The notes under the pieces were generated by a model that was not told where the DNA came from, made no database searches, and saw only the letters and a list, made by a program, of their open reading frames with translations. From NCBI GenBank assembly GCA_029233965.1, contig JARGOP010000027.1, positions 1-59,462 on the forward strand: a stretch of 59,462 nucleotides of DNA, read 5' to 3'. Source of the DNA: Verrucomicrobiales bacterium. Its GTDB lineage: Bacteria > Verrucomicrobiota > Verrucomicrobiia > Verrucomicrobiales > DEV007. Positions 43,394-51,160 of this stretch are shown here, piece by piece (position 1 is the stretch's first letter; every line of letters begins with the position of its first letter). The translations under genes were made by a program, and so were the position numbers.

Positions 43394-43975
43394 ATGAAAA
43401 AACTGACCTCATCCCTGAGCCTCCTCCTCGCCGCCACGGCATTTGCTTTCACCTCCGTCGCCTGCACGGAAGAAGAACATGCCGATCACGATCATGCCGA
43501 ACACGCTGATCATGCCGAACACGCGGACGATGAAAAAGACCACGACCACGCCGAACACGAAGAGAAAAAAGACGGCCACGATCACGACCACGATCACGCC
43601 GGCATTGAGGACGGACCGAACGGAGGACGCCTCCTCACTTCGGTCGAACCTCACCTCGAGTTCTTCGTGACCGACGATCGCAAAGTACGCATCTCCTCTG
43701 TCAGCGACGATGAGGAACTCCAGCCCATCGCCGCCCAGAAGGTCAGCGTCATCGGAGGGGACCGCTCCAACCCGACCCGGATGAAGTTCACTAAAGAGGG
43801 CGACGTCCTTGTCTCCGACATCGCGTTTCCGGAAGGCAACGACTTCCCGATTGTCGTCACAATCACCCCGACTCCGGAGTCGGAAAAGGTAACCGAGAAG
43901 TTCAATCTCAATCTTGTCCAGTGCCCCGAGTGCCCTAACAAGGAGTATGCCTGCACCTGCGATCACGAACATTGA
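43394..43975 (+). CDS. His-rich probable lipoprotein of the metal efflux operon
   Basis: A 193-residue exported protein. The signal ends with a lipobox-like SVAC (Cys24), so it may be lipid-anchored; the -3 position is Ser, which is weak. Residues about 29-72 are a His/Asp/Glu-rich stretch (HDHDHDHAG and similar), followed by GPNGGRLLTSVEPHLEFFV, a short domain often found with CusB-type proteins, and a Cys-rich C-terminus (CPECPNKEYACTC). It probably binds metal ions in the periplasm for delivery to the pump. It lies between the RND gene and the CDF gene. Confidence 0.7.
   Translation: MKKLTSSLSLLLAATAFAFTSVACTEEEHADHDHAEHADHAEHADDEKDHDHAEHEEKKDGHDHDHDHAGIEDGPNGGRLLTSVEPHLEFFVTDDRKVRISSVSDDEELQPIAAQKVSVIGGDRSNPTRMKFTKEGDVLVSDIAFPEGNDFPIVVTITPTPESEKVTEKFNLNLVQCPECPNKEYACTCDHEH
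43478..43600 (+). repeat. Degenerate His-codon repeat
   Basis: Repeated CAT/CAC-GCC-GAT-type units (for example GATCATGCCGAACACG, appearing more than once) encode the His/Asp/Glu-rich segment of the lipoprotein. The unit is imperfect, so this looks like a coding repeat that has drifted, and a possible site of copy-number change. Confidence 0.6.
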
Positions 43976-43987
43976 TCCACTCTTCCT

Positions 43988-44872
43988 GTGTCCCACGATC
44001 ATCCTCACAGCAGTGAGAACCTGAAGGTTGCGTTCTTTCTCAACCTCGGGTTCACCCTGCTGGAGATCGTCGGCGGGATCTGGACGAACAGCATCGCGAT
44101 CCTGACCGATGCGGTTCACGATCTCGGGGATTCCGTCTCCCTCGGTCTCGCCTGGTATTTCGACCGGCTTTCTGAGAAAGGGAGAACCCCGCGCCACACT
44201 TACGGCTACCGCCGCTACCGCCTCTTCGGCGGGCTCATCACCGGCCTTCTCCTTCTCGTCGGCCTCAGCTTTGTCCTTCGTCACTCAATCCCCCGGCTCT
44301 TCGATCCGGCCCCGGTCAACGCCCCGGGCATGATCGGCCTTGCCGTCCTCGGGATCCTCTTCAACGGGGCGGCAGTCCTTCGCGTTCGGCGCGGCTCTTC
44401 GCTGACAGAGAAACTCGTGAGCTGGCACCTCATCGAGGACACGCTAGGCTGGATCGCGGTCCTCATTGGGGCCAGTATCATGACAATTCGCGATCTTCCT
44501 ATCATTGACCCAATTCTCTCGATCGGAATCTCGGTTTTCGTCCTCTGGAATGTCGGGAGAAATCTCAAGAAAGTCCTCGCCGTTTTCCTCCAGACCACAC
44601 CGGAGGGATTTAGCGTCGAATCCTTTGAGCGCGACACTCTCGCGATTGACGGCATCGAATCCATTCACCACGTTCATTGCTGGTCCATCGACGGGGAAAG
44701 CCACGTCCTCTCCGCTCATGTCGTCGTCGGGAGTGAAGTCAAAGACGTTGCCGGAACGAAGGCGGAAGTTCGTCAACTCCTCGATCCGGCTTCCTTCGAG
44801 CACATCACACTCGAGATCGAGCACCCCGGGGAATCGTGTCCGCAGCGGGAAGCCGAAGATTTGCCCTCCTGA
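43988..44872 (+). CDS. CDF family cation efflux protein
   Basis: A 294-residue cation diffusion facilitator that exports divalent metal (Zn, Co, Cd) from the cytosol by proton exchange. The start is GTG 43988, encoding MSHDHPHSSENLKVAFFLN. TM2 carries the metal-site pattern SIAILTDAVHDLGDSV and TM5 has HLIEDTLGW; the C-terminal cytosolic domain has HHVHCWSIDGESHVLSAHVVV. The gene starts 12 bases after the His-rich gene and ends 15 bases before the convergent copper ATPase gene. Confidence 0.92.
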   Translation: MSHDHPHSSENLKVAFFLNLGFTLLEIVGGIWTNSIAILTDAVHDLGDSVSLGLAWYFDRLSEKGRTPRHTYGYRRYRLFGGLITGLLLLVGLSFVLRHSIPRLFDPAPVNAPGMIGLAVLGILFNGAAVLRVRRGSSLTEKLVSWHLIEDTLGWIAVLIGASIMTIRDLPIIDPILSIGISVFVLWNVGRNLKKVLAVFLQTTPEGFSVESFERDTLAIDGIESIHHVHCWSIDGESHVLSAHVVVGSEVKDVAGTKAEVRQLLDPASFEHITLEIEHPGESCPQREAEDLPS

Positions 44873-44887
44873 TTCGATCGGGCTTTC

Positions 44888-47083
44888 TCACAGCTTCATT
44901 CTCCTGAGTCGGAGTGAGTTTGTGATCACAGAAACAGAGCTGAAACTCATCGCGGCACCGGCGATCATCGGGCTGAGGAGTAATCCGAAAAAGGGATACA
45001 GGATTCCCGCCGCAATCGGCACGCCAATCGCGTTATAGCCGAAAGCAAAGAGGAGGTTTTGACGGATATTTCGCATCACTTTTCGCCCCACCGTGATGGC
45101 ATTGCTGACGCCACAAAGGTCACCTTTGACCAAAGTGACCGAGGCGCTTTCGATCGCGACATCGGTGCCTGTTCCCATCGCAATCCCAATGTCCGCCTCG
45201 GCGAGAGCGGGAGCATCGTTGATTCCATCACCGGCCATGGCGACGATATGCCCCGCGGATTTTAGTTTTCGAATGAGCTGAATTTTCTCTCCCGGCGAGA
45301 GGTCCGCATGCACCTCGTCGATTCCCAATTCTTTCGCGACCGCGCGCGCAGTCGCCTCGTTGTCGCCCGTCGCCATGACAATTCGCACCCCTCGATCGTG
45401 CAAAATGCGCACCGCCGCGGGGGTCGTTTCCTTGATCGCATCGGCGATCGCAATGAGCCCGACGACCGCTTTCCCGGCGGCGACCCAGACCACGGTCTTC
45501 GCTTCATTCTGCCATTTTTCCGCCTGCTCCAGGAGAACGGGAGAAAGCGCTATGTCTCTCGATTCGAGGAAGGTTGCCTTTCCCACTTCAACATCCACAC
45601 CCCCGACGGACCCGCTGACCCCTCCCCCGGTATGGGACTCAAAATTCGCCGATGACGGCAGATCGAGGAGACGTTTTCCCGCTGCCCGCACGATCGCCCG
45701 GGCGAGAGGGTGCTCGCTGCTCGCTTCGAGTGCCGCCGCCGTCGCAAGCAGCTCCTCTTCCGTTTTCCCTTCGACGACAAAAAGCTGCGTCACGCCCGGC
45801 TTTCCTTCCGTGAGCGTCCCGGTCTTGTCGGTCACGAGCACATCGATCTTTTCGACCCGTTCCAGAGCCTCGGCGTCCTTGATCAGAATCCCGGCCCTGG
45901 CCGCACGTCCCACCCCGACCATGATTGACATCGGGGTCGCCAGTCCAAGCGCACAGGGACAGGCAATGATCAGCACCGCGACGGCATTGACAACCGCGTA
46001 GGCCATCGCCGGAGCCGGTCCCCGGATCGCCCAGACAATAAAGGTGATCACGGACACGAAGATCACGGCGGGAACAAAATAACCCGCCACCGTATCGGCG
46101 AGCTTCTGGATCGGCGCCCGACTGCGTTGCGCCTCAGCGACCATGGCCACGATCTGCGAGAGGAGCGTTTCATCCCCCACCTTTTCCGCGCGCATCGTGA
46201 AGGCTCCGGTCTGGTTCACCGTCGCGCCGATGACTACGTCACCTTCTCCCCGCTCCACGGGAACGGGTTCTCCCGTGATCATCGATTCGTCGACGCGGCT
46301 CTTTCCCTCCACGATAACTCCGTCGAATGGAATCTTCTCTCCCGGTTTTACCCGAAGCAGATCCCCCCGATCAATCGCGTCGATCGCAACCTCCTCCTCT
46401 TTCCCGTCGACGAGGCGGTGGGCCTCCTTCGCGGAAAGACCGATCAGCGCCTGAATCGCCTCGCCGGTCCGGCCACGGGCCCGCGCCTCGAGGAGCTGCC
46501 CGAGCAAAACAAGAACCGTGATCACCGCGGCCGACTCGAAATAAAGTCCGACCTCACCGTGTGTCCGAAAGGAGTCGGGAAAAATGCCCGGGAAGAGGAC
46601 CGCGATCGCACTGTAAAAGTAGGCCGCCCCGACCCCGACCATGATCAGGGTGAACATGTTGAGGTGCCGGTTCACGAGGGAATTCCACCCCCGTTTAAAA
46701 AAGAGGCTCCCTGCCCAGAAAACGACCGGGGTGGCGAGAAGCAACTCGATCCACTGGGACACATTTGACGGAAGCCAACTCGCCATCGCCAGCGCCGGAA
46801 TCATTTTTCCCATCGCAATGAAGAAGACCGGGATCGTCAACGCCAACCCGATCCAGAAGCGGCGGGAGAGAAACCGGATCTCCTCCTCCGCGTGAGGATC
46901 CGGTCCTGCCGTCACCGTTTTCGGTTCCAGCGGCATCCCGCACTTGGGGCAGTCGCCGGGATGATCCTGCTCGATCTCCGGATGCATTGGGCAGGTGTAA
47001 AGCGATCCCGGGGCGACCGGTTTCGTCGATGCCGGGGCAGGGCTATGACCGCCACAACAGCTCGGGGGCTTTTGATCTTCCAT
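44888..47083 (-). CDS. copA: Cu+-translocating P1B-type ATPase
   Basis: A 731-residue copper-exporting ATPase. The N-terminus has CCGG and a heavy-metal-binding domain YTCPMHPEI...[12 protein letters not shown] rather than the usual HMA domains. The TM6 motif [10 protein letters not shown], the phosphorylation site DKTGTLTEG, the SEHPLA motif, [11 protein letters not shown] and the C-terminal [17 protein letters not shown] all fit Cu+ (P1B-1) pumps. The start is ATG 47083, only eight bases downstream of the nearer operator copy (47092-47104). It is convergent with the CDF gene. Confidence 0.95.
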   Translation of the reverse strand: MEDQKPPSCCGGHSPAPASTKPVAPGSLYTCPMHPEIEQDHPGDCPKCGMPLEPKTVTAGPDPHAEEEIRFLSRRFWIGLALTIPVFFIAMGKMIPALAMASWLPSNVSQWIELLLATPVVFWAGSLFFKRGWNSLVNRHLNMFTLIMVGVGAAYFYSAIAVLFPGIFPDSFRTHGEVGLYFESAAVITVLVLLGQLLEARARGRTGEAIQALIGLSAKEAHRLVDGKEEEVAIDAIDRGDLLRVKPGEKIPFDGVIVEGKSRVDESMITGEPVPVERGEGDVVIGATVNQTGAFTMRAEKVGDETLLSQIVAMVAEAQRSRAPIQKLADTVAGYFVPAVIFVSVITFIVWAIRGPAPAMAYAVVNAVAVLIIACPCALGLATPMSIMVGVGRAARAGILIKDAEALERVEKIDVLVTDKTGTLTEGKPGVTQLFVVEGKTEEELLATAAALEASSEHPLARAIVRAAGKRLLDLPSSANFESHTGGGVSGSVGGVDVEVGKATFLESRDIALSPVLLEQAEKWQNEAKTVVWVAAGKAVVGLIAIADAIKETTPAAVRILHDRGVRIVMATGDNEATARAVAKELGIDEVHADLSPGEKIQLIRKLKSAGHIVAMAGDGINDAPALAEADIGIAMGTGTDVAIESASVTLVKGDLCGVSNAITVGRKVMRNIRQNLLFAFGYNAIGVPIAAGILYPFFGLLLSPMIAGAAMSFSSVSVITNSLRLRRMKL

Positions 47084-47091
47084 CCTTTTAG

Positions 47092-47126
47092 GTAACAGGG
47101 TTAGGCCTCTGACTCAACAGGGTTGA
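47092..47126 (-). promoter_or_regulatory. Tandem operator before the copper ATPase gene
   Basis: TCAACAGGGTTGA at 47114-47126 is the exact reverse complement of the operator at 37095. A second, weaker copy GTAACAGGGTTAG at 47092-47104 keeps the AACAGGGTT core. Start-to-start distance is again 22 bases. Reading on the minus strand, TTGAGT and TACCTA are 17 bases apart, so the copies would overlap the -35 and spacer, and the transcript would begin almost at the ATG. Confidence 0.7.
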
Positions 47127-47436
47127 ATCGGAAGGGGGCGTCTCCATGACCGTGCGCACGAGGTTACGATACGGCTGCGCATCGTTTCATAGCGCCAAAA
47201 GGTTCCCCGAACTTTGATGCCGGGAACGAGACAAATCGGTGTCGCCGCAGTGCCGGGAACGTCACGGGACCTGCCCCCGGGAAATGCCCCGAGAATCCGG
47301 GAGAGCCGAATCGTCAGATAAACGCAAAGCTACGGGAAGAAAGCGGGAAAAAACTCCTTCGTTTCACTGACACCCGTCTTTAGAACATGAGGTCGCTCCG
47401 GATTTCGGAGCGACCTCATGCCTACAGGATGAAGGA
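47127..47436. other. Intergenic stretch between copA and the YHS-type gene
   Basis: About 310 bases between the copA operator and the stop of the minus-strand YHS-type gene. It holds a repeated GCCGGGAACG (near 47219 and 47251) of unknown meaning and, at its right end, the perfect hairpin described separately. I see no convincing gene, tRNA or promoter beyond the operators. Confidence 0.4.
47386..47420. terminator. 15-bp perfect hairpin after the YHS-type gene
   Basis: CATGAGGTCGCTCCG pairs perfectly with CGGAGCGACCTCATG around a five-base loop (GATTT). It lies 16 bases past the stop of the minus-strand YHS-type gene. There is no long T-run, so it may be a terminator of moderate strength or an RNA-stabilising 3' hairpin. 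Confidence 0.55.
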
Positions 47437-47808
47437 TCAGGACTTCGGCTCGACTTCACCGAGGTATTTCACCGGATCAGCCGCAACCTTCTTTTCACAA
47501 CCGCCGCAGCAAACCGCGATCTTCACGGTAGCCGTAGCATCAGGATCGACGTCCTTGCCGGAGAAAGCGCACTTGCCTTCTTCAGCAGCAGCCAGCTTGC
47601 CGGCATACTTGGCAGGATCGGCCTCGAACTTCGTGACGCACTTGCCGCAGCAGAATGTCGCCGTGTATTCGACGGCCTTGGAACCGTCAACGTCTTTGCC
47701 CTTCACCGGGCAAACGTCATTGATGGCTGAAGACTCATCCGCCTGAACGGAACCGAGGAATGTGAAAGCTGCCACAGCAGCGAAGAGAAATGTTTTTGTA
47801 ATTTTCAT
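47437..47808 (-). CDS. Secreted protein with two YHS-like metal-binding repeats
   Basis: A 123-residue exported protein: a signal peptide (about 1-23, ending VQADE), then two similar repeats. Repeat 1 (about 30-70) has Cys33 (CPVKGKDV) and FCCGKC (Cys53, Cys54, Cys57) with KFEADPAKY; repeat 2 (about 78-118) has Cys80 (CAFSGKDV) and VCCGGC (Cys100, Cys101, Cys104) with KKVAADPVKY. YHS-type domains bind metals, mostly copper in resistance loci. The start at 47808 gives the signal peptide. It is adjacent to the Cu ATPase gene on the same strand. Probable periplasmic copper-binding protein; the role is inferred. Confidence 0.78.
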   Translation of the reverse strand: MKITKTFLFAAVAAFTFLGSVQADESSAINDVCPVKGKDVDGSKAVEYTATFCCGKCVTKFEADPAKYAGKLAAAEEGKCAFSGKDVDPDATATVKIAVCCGGCEKKVAADPVKYLGEVEPKS

Positions 47809-47967
47809 AATAAAGAGAGATGGATGTTTTTTGAAAAGTGGGTCGATCAACCTTCCTCCAGAGACCTCACAGGCCACTACCTGCAGGATTCGGATTCAGA
47901 GAAAGAGGCGATTACACCGATCGTCATTCGGGATCGAAAAGGAGAACGACGACTTCGGTTTCGGGTA

Positions 47968-48336
47968 TCAAATCAGAAAGACACCGTAGCTCTCCGGGAA
48001 CGAGAAAGGCGGAGGATCCGAATCCGAGACGACCCAGTCCGGGGCGACATCAACGGGCTCGGCCTTAAGTGCATCGAAGAGATCGATGCCGAAAAAGAGA
48101 GTAAAGCCGTTCCACTCGGGCGGATCGGCATCAAAATCGCCTTTCACCGGTGCCGTCGCAGAGATCGGCAATTCCTGATCGCAGTGCGGGCAGGGAGCAG
48201 GCTCAGTTCCTTCGGGAGCGTGACAGCAAGTCGCCACCGCGACCTCTTCCGAAACCTCGGCGCCGAAGCAGAGACAAAACGGAGAAATCGCCACCTGGAG
48301 GCAGATCATCAAAAAGATGGCGATGGTTGATTTCAT
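47968..48336 (-). CDS. Small secreted Cys-rich protein, metal island
   Basis: A 122-residue protein with a signal peptide (MKSTIAIFLMICLQVAISPFCLCFGAE) and a Cys/His cluster (ATCCHAPEG, APCPHCDQEL). The end, DPPPFSFPESYGVFLI, resembles the end of the first gene of the island (EPPAPPSPPRSVLTGCFLI). The overall layout recalls small DUF2946-type proteins found near copper genes, but I am not sure of that family. The start at 48336 gives a proper signal peptide; the frame extends upstream to 48393. Confidence 0.6.
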   Translation of the reverse strand: MKSTIAIFLMICLQVAISPFCLCFGAEVSEEVAVATCCHAPEGTEPAPCPHCDQELPISATAPVKGDFDADPPEWNGFTLFFGIDLFDALKAEPVDVAPDWVVSDSDPPPFSFPESYGVFLI

Positions 48337-48356
48337 TCCGCGGAAAATCTCGACAA

Positions 48357-48375
48357 ATTGACGCTTCCTGTCAAT
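48357..48375. promoter_or_regulatory. Inverted repeat upstream of the Cys-rich gene
   Basis: ATTGAC-GCTTCCT-GTCAAT (6-bp arms, 7-base spacer) lies 20 to 40 bases upstream of the ATG at 48336. It overlaps a TTGACA on the minus strand that could be a -35 element. It differs in sequence from the TCAACCCTGTTGA operators, so a different regulator would be needed. Confidence 0.35.
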
Positions 48376-48425
48376 CAGATACACAGACAACACGGGCGGC
48401 GGGATGTTCAGATAATTCTCCCTGA

Positions 48426-49094
48426 CTACTCCACCGGAAAATCAAAATACTGTCCGGCAAAAGGCTCGCCGCGGAGAGTGTAGTGCCACCATTCCTTGTC
48501 GTAAGCGAAGAAACCGCCCCGTTCCATGGCCGCCTTGAGCTTTCGGCGATTCGCCTGCTGCTCCGGGGTGGGGATTGGTGAGGCATGGGACGACTCGCTT
48601 CCAAAGAAATCGAACGGCGTCCCCATATCGAGTTCCTTCCCGCTCGCATCGACGAGAGTGAGATCCACCGTACTTCCACTCGAGTGCCTCGAGCGACCGG
48701 AGATATACCCGCCGCCCACGAGGGAGCTTTTGGGAATGTCGGGATAATATTTCGATTTCGTCCTCGTATTCTGCCGGTCCCTCGCCCAGCGGACGAAATG
48801 ATTCACAGCCTGTTTCGGCCGGTAGGCGTCGAAGACTTTCAGGGCGTAGCCCTCCTTTTTCAGATCGGCCTGCACCTTTTTCAACGCCTCCGCCGCTTTC
48901 CCGGTGATGATGACTTTTTTGGCCCGGTAGCCATCCACCCGCTTTCCCACAAAGTTGTTCGTCGAGGCGTAGCGAACATCCGTTTTGATCGTCGGATCCA
49001 TGTCTTTGAGATAGACGAAACCCTTCGGCAAATCCGCGTAAGCGGCGGCCGGCAGGAAACCTAAGAGCCTGAGAAGGAGAGCGACGCGAATCAT
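48426..49094 (-). CDS. Exported D-Ala-D-Ala dipeptidase, VanX/DdpX-like (M15D)
   Basis: A 222-residue zinc dipeptidase with signal peptide (1-20, ending AAAYA). Active-site residues known from VanX are all present: Arg92 in AYRP, zinc ligands His137 and Asp144 in SRHSSGSTVD, catalytic Glu201 and ligand His204 in EWWHY. In Gram-negatives such enzymes (DdpX, PcgL) release D-Ala from peptidoglycan turnover in the periplasm; nothing nearby suggests vancomycin resistance. Start ATG 49094. It follows the SHD1 gene with a 5-base gap on the same strand. Confidence 0.9.
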   Translation of the reverse strand: MIRVALLLRLLGFLPAAAYADLPKGFVYLKDMDPTIKTDVRYASTNNFVGKRVDGYRAKKVIITGKAAEALKKVQADLKKEGYALKVFDAYRPKQAVNHFVRWARDRQNTRTKSKYYPDIPKSSLVGGGYISGRSRHSSGSTVDLTLVDASGKELDMGTPFDFFGSESSHASPIPTPEQQANRRKLKAAMERGGFFAYDKEWWHYTLRGEPFAGQYFDFPVE

Positions 49095-49099
49095 GTTCT

Positions 49100-49978
49100 C
49101 TATTCCAACGGAGCGGCTTTGACCACGAAATCATCGTAGTGAACATCATCCTCATTCGTGGTCAGACTCACGAGTGATTTCGTGGGATGAGCGAGGCCTT
49201 CGGATTGCAACTCCCCCAGTTCCTCGCCGTCGATGCTGACGGTCACGATATCGTCTTTGGTCCGGATGAGGAGTTCATGCCAGTCTTCGCTGCCCTCGAG
49301 ATCGACCGGGAAACGGACCATCTTTTCGGCCAGCATTTCAAGGGTTTCAGCATCGAGTTCCTTTCCTGCCTGCCTCGCTTCGCGAATGTCGAGACGCATG
49401 TTACCCGTTTTGGCATCCTGAATAGAGACTTCGGTCGGGCTGACGGCGACGCTGCAAACGTGACCGGCATGGGACTCCTTCAAATCCTTATCATCGAACC
49501 AGACGTTGAATCGGTAGGCCGTCGGCCCCGCGAATTTGAACTTCACGCACACCTCCATGTCCTTACGCCCTTCAAAACGGATATTATCGACCCCGGCGTG
49601 GTCGTTGATGTCGATCGTTTTGCCGACGAGAACGCCGTCCTGCACGACGCTCTCACTCTTATAGTGTCCCCAGCCTTCTTTGAACCCTTCGCCGGAGAAG
49701 TCATCTTCGAAAATCGTTTCTGAAAAATACAGTTCTTCGTCCTTTCCCTGACGCTTGAGATCCCATTCGTTCAACCAGGTTTGATCTCCAGCGGAGAGGG
49801 TTTCCACCGGCACATCGTAGATCCGGCCCGAGACCCGCAGGCGGACTTTTCCATCGCGCAAATCGACCAATTCCCCCTGGATCGTCTTCCCGTCTTTGTT
49901 TGTGAAATCACGGATTTCAGCGACTGCCGCGCCGGACAGGAAAAGGGAAATAAGCAGGACCGTGAGGCTTTGTTTCAT
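49100..49978 (-). CDS. SHD1-domain secreted protein with LamG/DUF1080-like region
   Basis: A 292-residue exported protein with signal peptide (MKQSLTVLLISLFLSGAAVAE). Residues about 22-75 form an SHD1-type domain (RDFTNKDGKTIQGELVDLRDGKVRLRV, closing with LSAGDQTWLNEW), a feature common in Planctomycetota and Verrucomicrobiota. The rest (about 88-290) has a jelly-roll pattern (FEDDFSGEGFKEGWGHYKSE, EDWHELLIRTKDDIVTVSIDGEEL) like concanavalin/DUF1080 glycan-binding domains. The VanX-like gene follows 5 bases later. Function unknown; carbohydrate binding is plausible. Confidence 0.78.
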   Translation of the reverse strand: MKQSLTVLLISLFLSGAAVAEIRDFTNKDGKTIQGELVDLRDGKVRLRVSGRIYDVPVETLSAGDQTWLNEWDLKRQGKDEELYFSETIFEDDFSGEGFKEGWGHYKSESVVQDGVLVGKTIDINDHAGVDNIRFEGRKDMEVCVKFKFAGPTAYRFNVWFDDKDLKESHAGHVCSVAVSPTEVSIQDAKTGNMRLDIREARQAGKELDAETLEMLAEKMVRFPVDLEGSEDWHELLIRTKDDIVTVSIDGEELGELQSEGLAHPTKSLVSLTTNEDDVHYDDFVVKAAPLE

Positions 49979-50125
49979 GGGGATGATTTACCATTTTCGA
50001 ACGCCGCGCGCAACTACGACGATCCGCCCGAGACCTGACTCTTGCGGAAGCTTCAAACCTTCCCCTCCACAGAGAAAAGCATGCGGGAAGCTTCACGAGG
50101 CGGGGTGGTGACGCTTTCGATGGCC

Positions 50126-50160
50126 CTGACAGGGTTGAGTCATGGATCTAACCCGGTTGA
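50126..50160 (+). promoter_or_regulatory. Third tandem operator-like pair, before trmB
   Basis: CTGACAGGGTTGA (50126-50138) and CTAACCCGGTTGA (50148-50160) match the operator or its reverse complement at 10 of 13 positions each. Start-to-start distance is again exactly 22 bases. The pair ends 32 bases before the trmB ATG. TTGAGT and TGAGTT are 17 bases apart, as in the other two loci. The divergent SHD1 gene begins 148 bases to the left and is a less likely target. Confidence 0.55.
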
Positions 50161-50192
50161 GTTTTCTCTGATTCCCGCCACAGTCACTCACA

Positions 50193-50804
50193 ATGCCTAA
50201 AACGGAGCCATTTCCCTTTCCACACGAACTCTACCCCGCTGACTGGTTCTCGCGATTAACGCGGGAAGACCTTTTTCCCGGCGATGCTCCGATCGAGCTC
50301 GATCTCGGATGCGGCGATGGCTCTTTTCTCGCGCGTATCGGCGAAGGACAGCCGGACACCCGCTTCCTCGGTCTCGAGCGCCTTCTCGGTCGGGTCCGCA
50401 AGGTGAACCGCAAAATTGACCGCGCCGGTCTCAACAATGCCAGGGTAATGCGCGCCGATTCGAACTACGCGATCCAATGGCTCCTGCCCCATGCTGCTTT
50501 TCAGCGCATTCATTTCCTCTGCCCCGATCCCTGGCCGAAGAAGAAGCACTCACGGCGCCGGCAAATGTGTCAACTCCCGTTTCTCCAATCGCTGCATGAC
50601 CTGATCGAAGACGGCGGGGAACTCCTTTTCATGACCGATGCGCCGGAGTATTTCGAGGAGGCCCGCGAAGTTCAGAAATCCTGTGACTTTTTCGCGCAGC
50701 TTCCCTGGGAGGAAGGGGACTTCTTTTACCCGAGAACCGACTTCGAGGAGCAATGGCTCGCGGAAGGGAAAACGATGAACCGGCTTCGGTTGCGGAAGGC
50801 GTGA
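50193..50804 (+). CDS. trmB: tRNA (guanine-N7-)-methyltransferase TrmB
   Basis: A 203-residue SAM-dependent enzyme that makes m7G46 in the variable loop of tRNA. SAM motif DLGCGDGSFLARIG begins about residue 31; FLGLERLLGRV, the signature CPDPWPKKKHSRRR and the C-terminal NRLRL follow. Length fits the family (about 210-240). It is preceded by the third operator-like pair and converges with the split GrpE-like gene (2-base gap). Confidence 0.94.
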   Translation: MPKTEPFPFPHELYPADWFSRLTREDLFPGDAPIELDLGCGDGSFLARIGEGQPDTRFLGLERLLGRVRKVNRKIDRAGLNNARVMRADSNYAIQWLLPHAAFQRIHFLCPDPWPKKKHSRRRQMCQLPFLQSLHDLIEDGGELLFMTDAPEYFEEAREVQKSCDFFAQLPWEEGDFFYPRTDFEEQWLAEGKTMNRLRLRKA

Positions 50805-50806
50805 AC

Positions 50807-51136
50807 CTATTTGATCAGCACCTCGGCTTTGCGCAGAATCATGGTGTCTTCGTCCCCATGCAGGCAGAGGAATCCGCAGCGGATCGTCCCGGAAATACGC
50901 GTCCTTTCCCCGTCGCGGGTGCTCCCCCCGATGATCTGAATGCGGCTGTGCATCGCGGCGGAGACGATTGTTTCCGGAGCGTAATCGAAGGCCTCGACAG
51001 AGCACTCTTTCAGGAGCCCTGCGAATTCCTTTCTCAACAGAGTGAGCTGATTGGTGGTTTCAGCGCCTCCCTTCTTCGTCGCGCTCTTGATTATCCTAGC
51101 GAGAAAACCGATCTGCCGGACGGTGCCTTTCCCCAC
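50807..51136 (-). CDS. GrpE-like head-domain protein, 3' part of a split frame
   Basis: A 109-residue frame whose C-terminal half resembles the GrpE beta-head: LRKEFAGLLKECSVEAFDY, then SGTIRCGFLC and ILRKAEVLI (family pattern GY..RVLRPA.V.V). The first part looks helical. The start is GTG 51136, but the frame is open upstream to an in-frame TGA (51161-51163) that ends the 65-residue membrane-protein frame, so the two may once have been one gene. A nucleotide exchange factor for DnaK is one reading; the match is weak. No grpE-dnaK context is present. Confidence 0.55.
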   Translation of the reverse strand: MGKGTVRQIGFLARIIKSATKKGGAETTNQLTLLRKEFAGLLKECSVEAFDYAPETIVSAAMHSRIQIIGGSTRDGERTRISGTIRCGFLCLHGDEDTMILRKAEVLIK

Positions 51137-51160
51137 GGTGGGATCGCGATCATGCGGGGA

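Noticed and set aside
43478-43600. CRISPR-like or tandem non-coding repeat
   Set aside because: The periodicity is codon-based (His/Asp/Ala) and lies inside a coding frame with a signal peptide; no spacers.
37095-48336. Metal island as a mobile element
   Set aside because: No transposase, integrase, flanking direct repeats or tRNA target were seen at either end.
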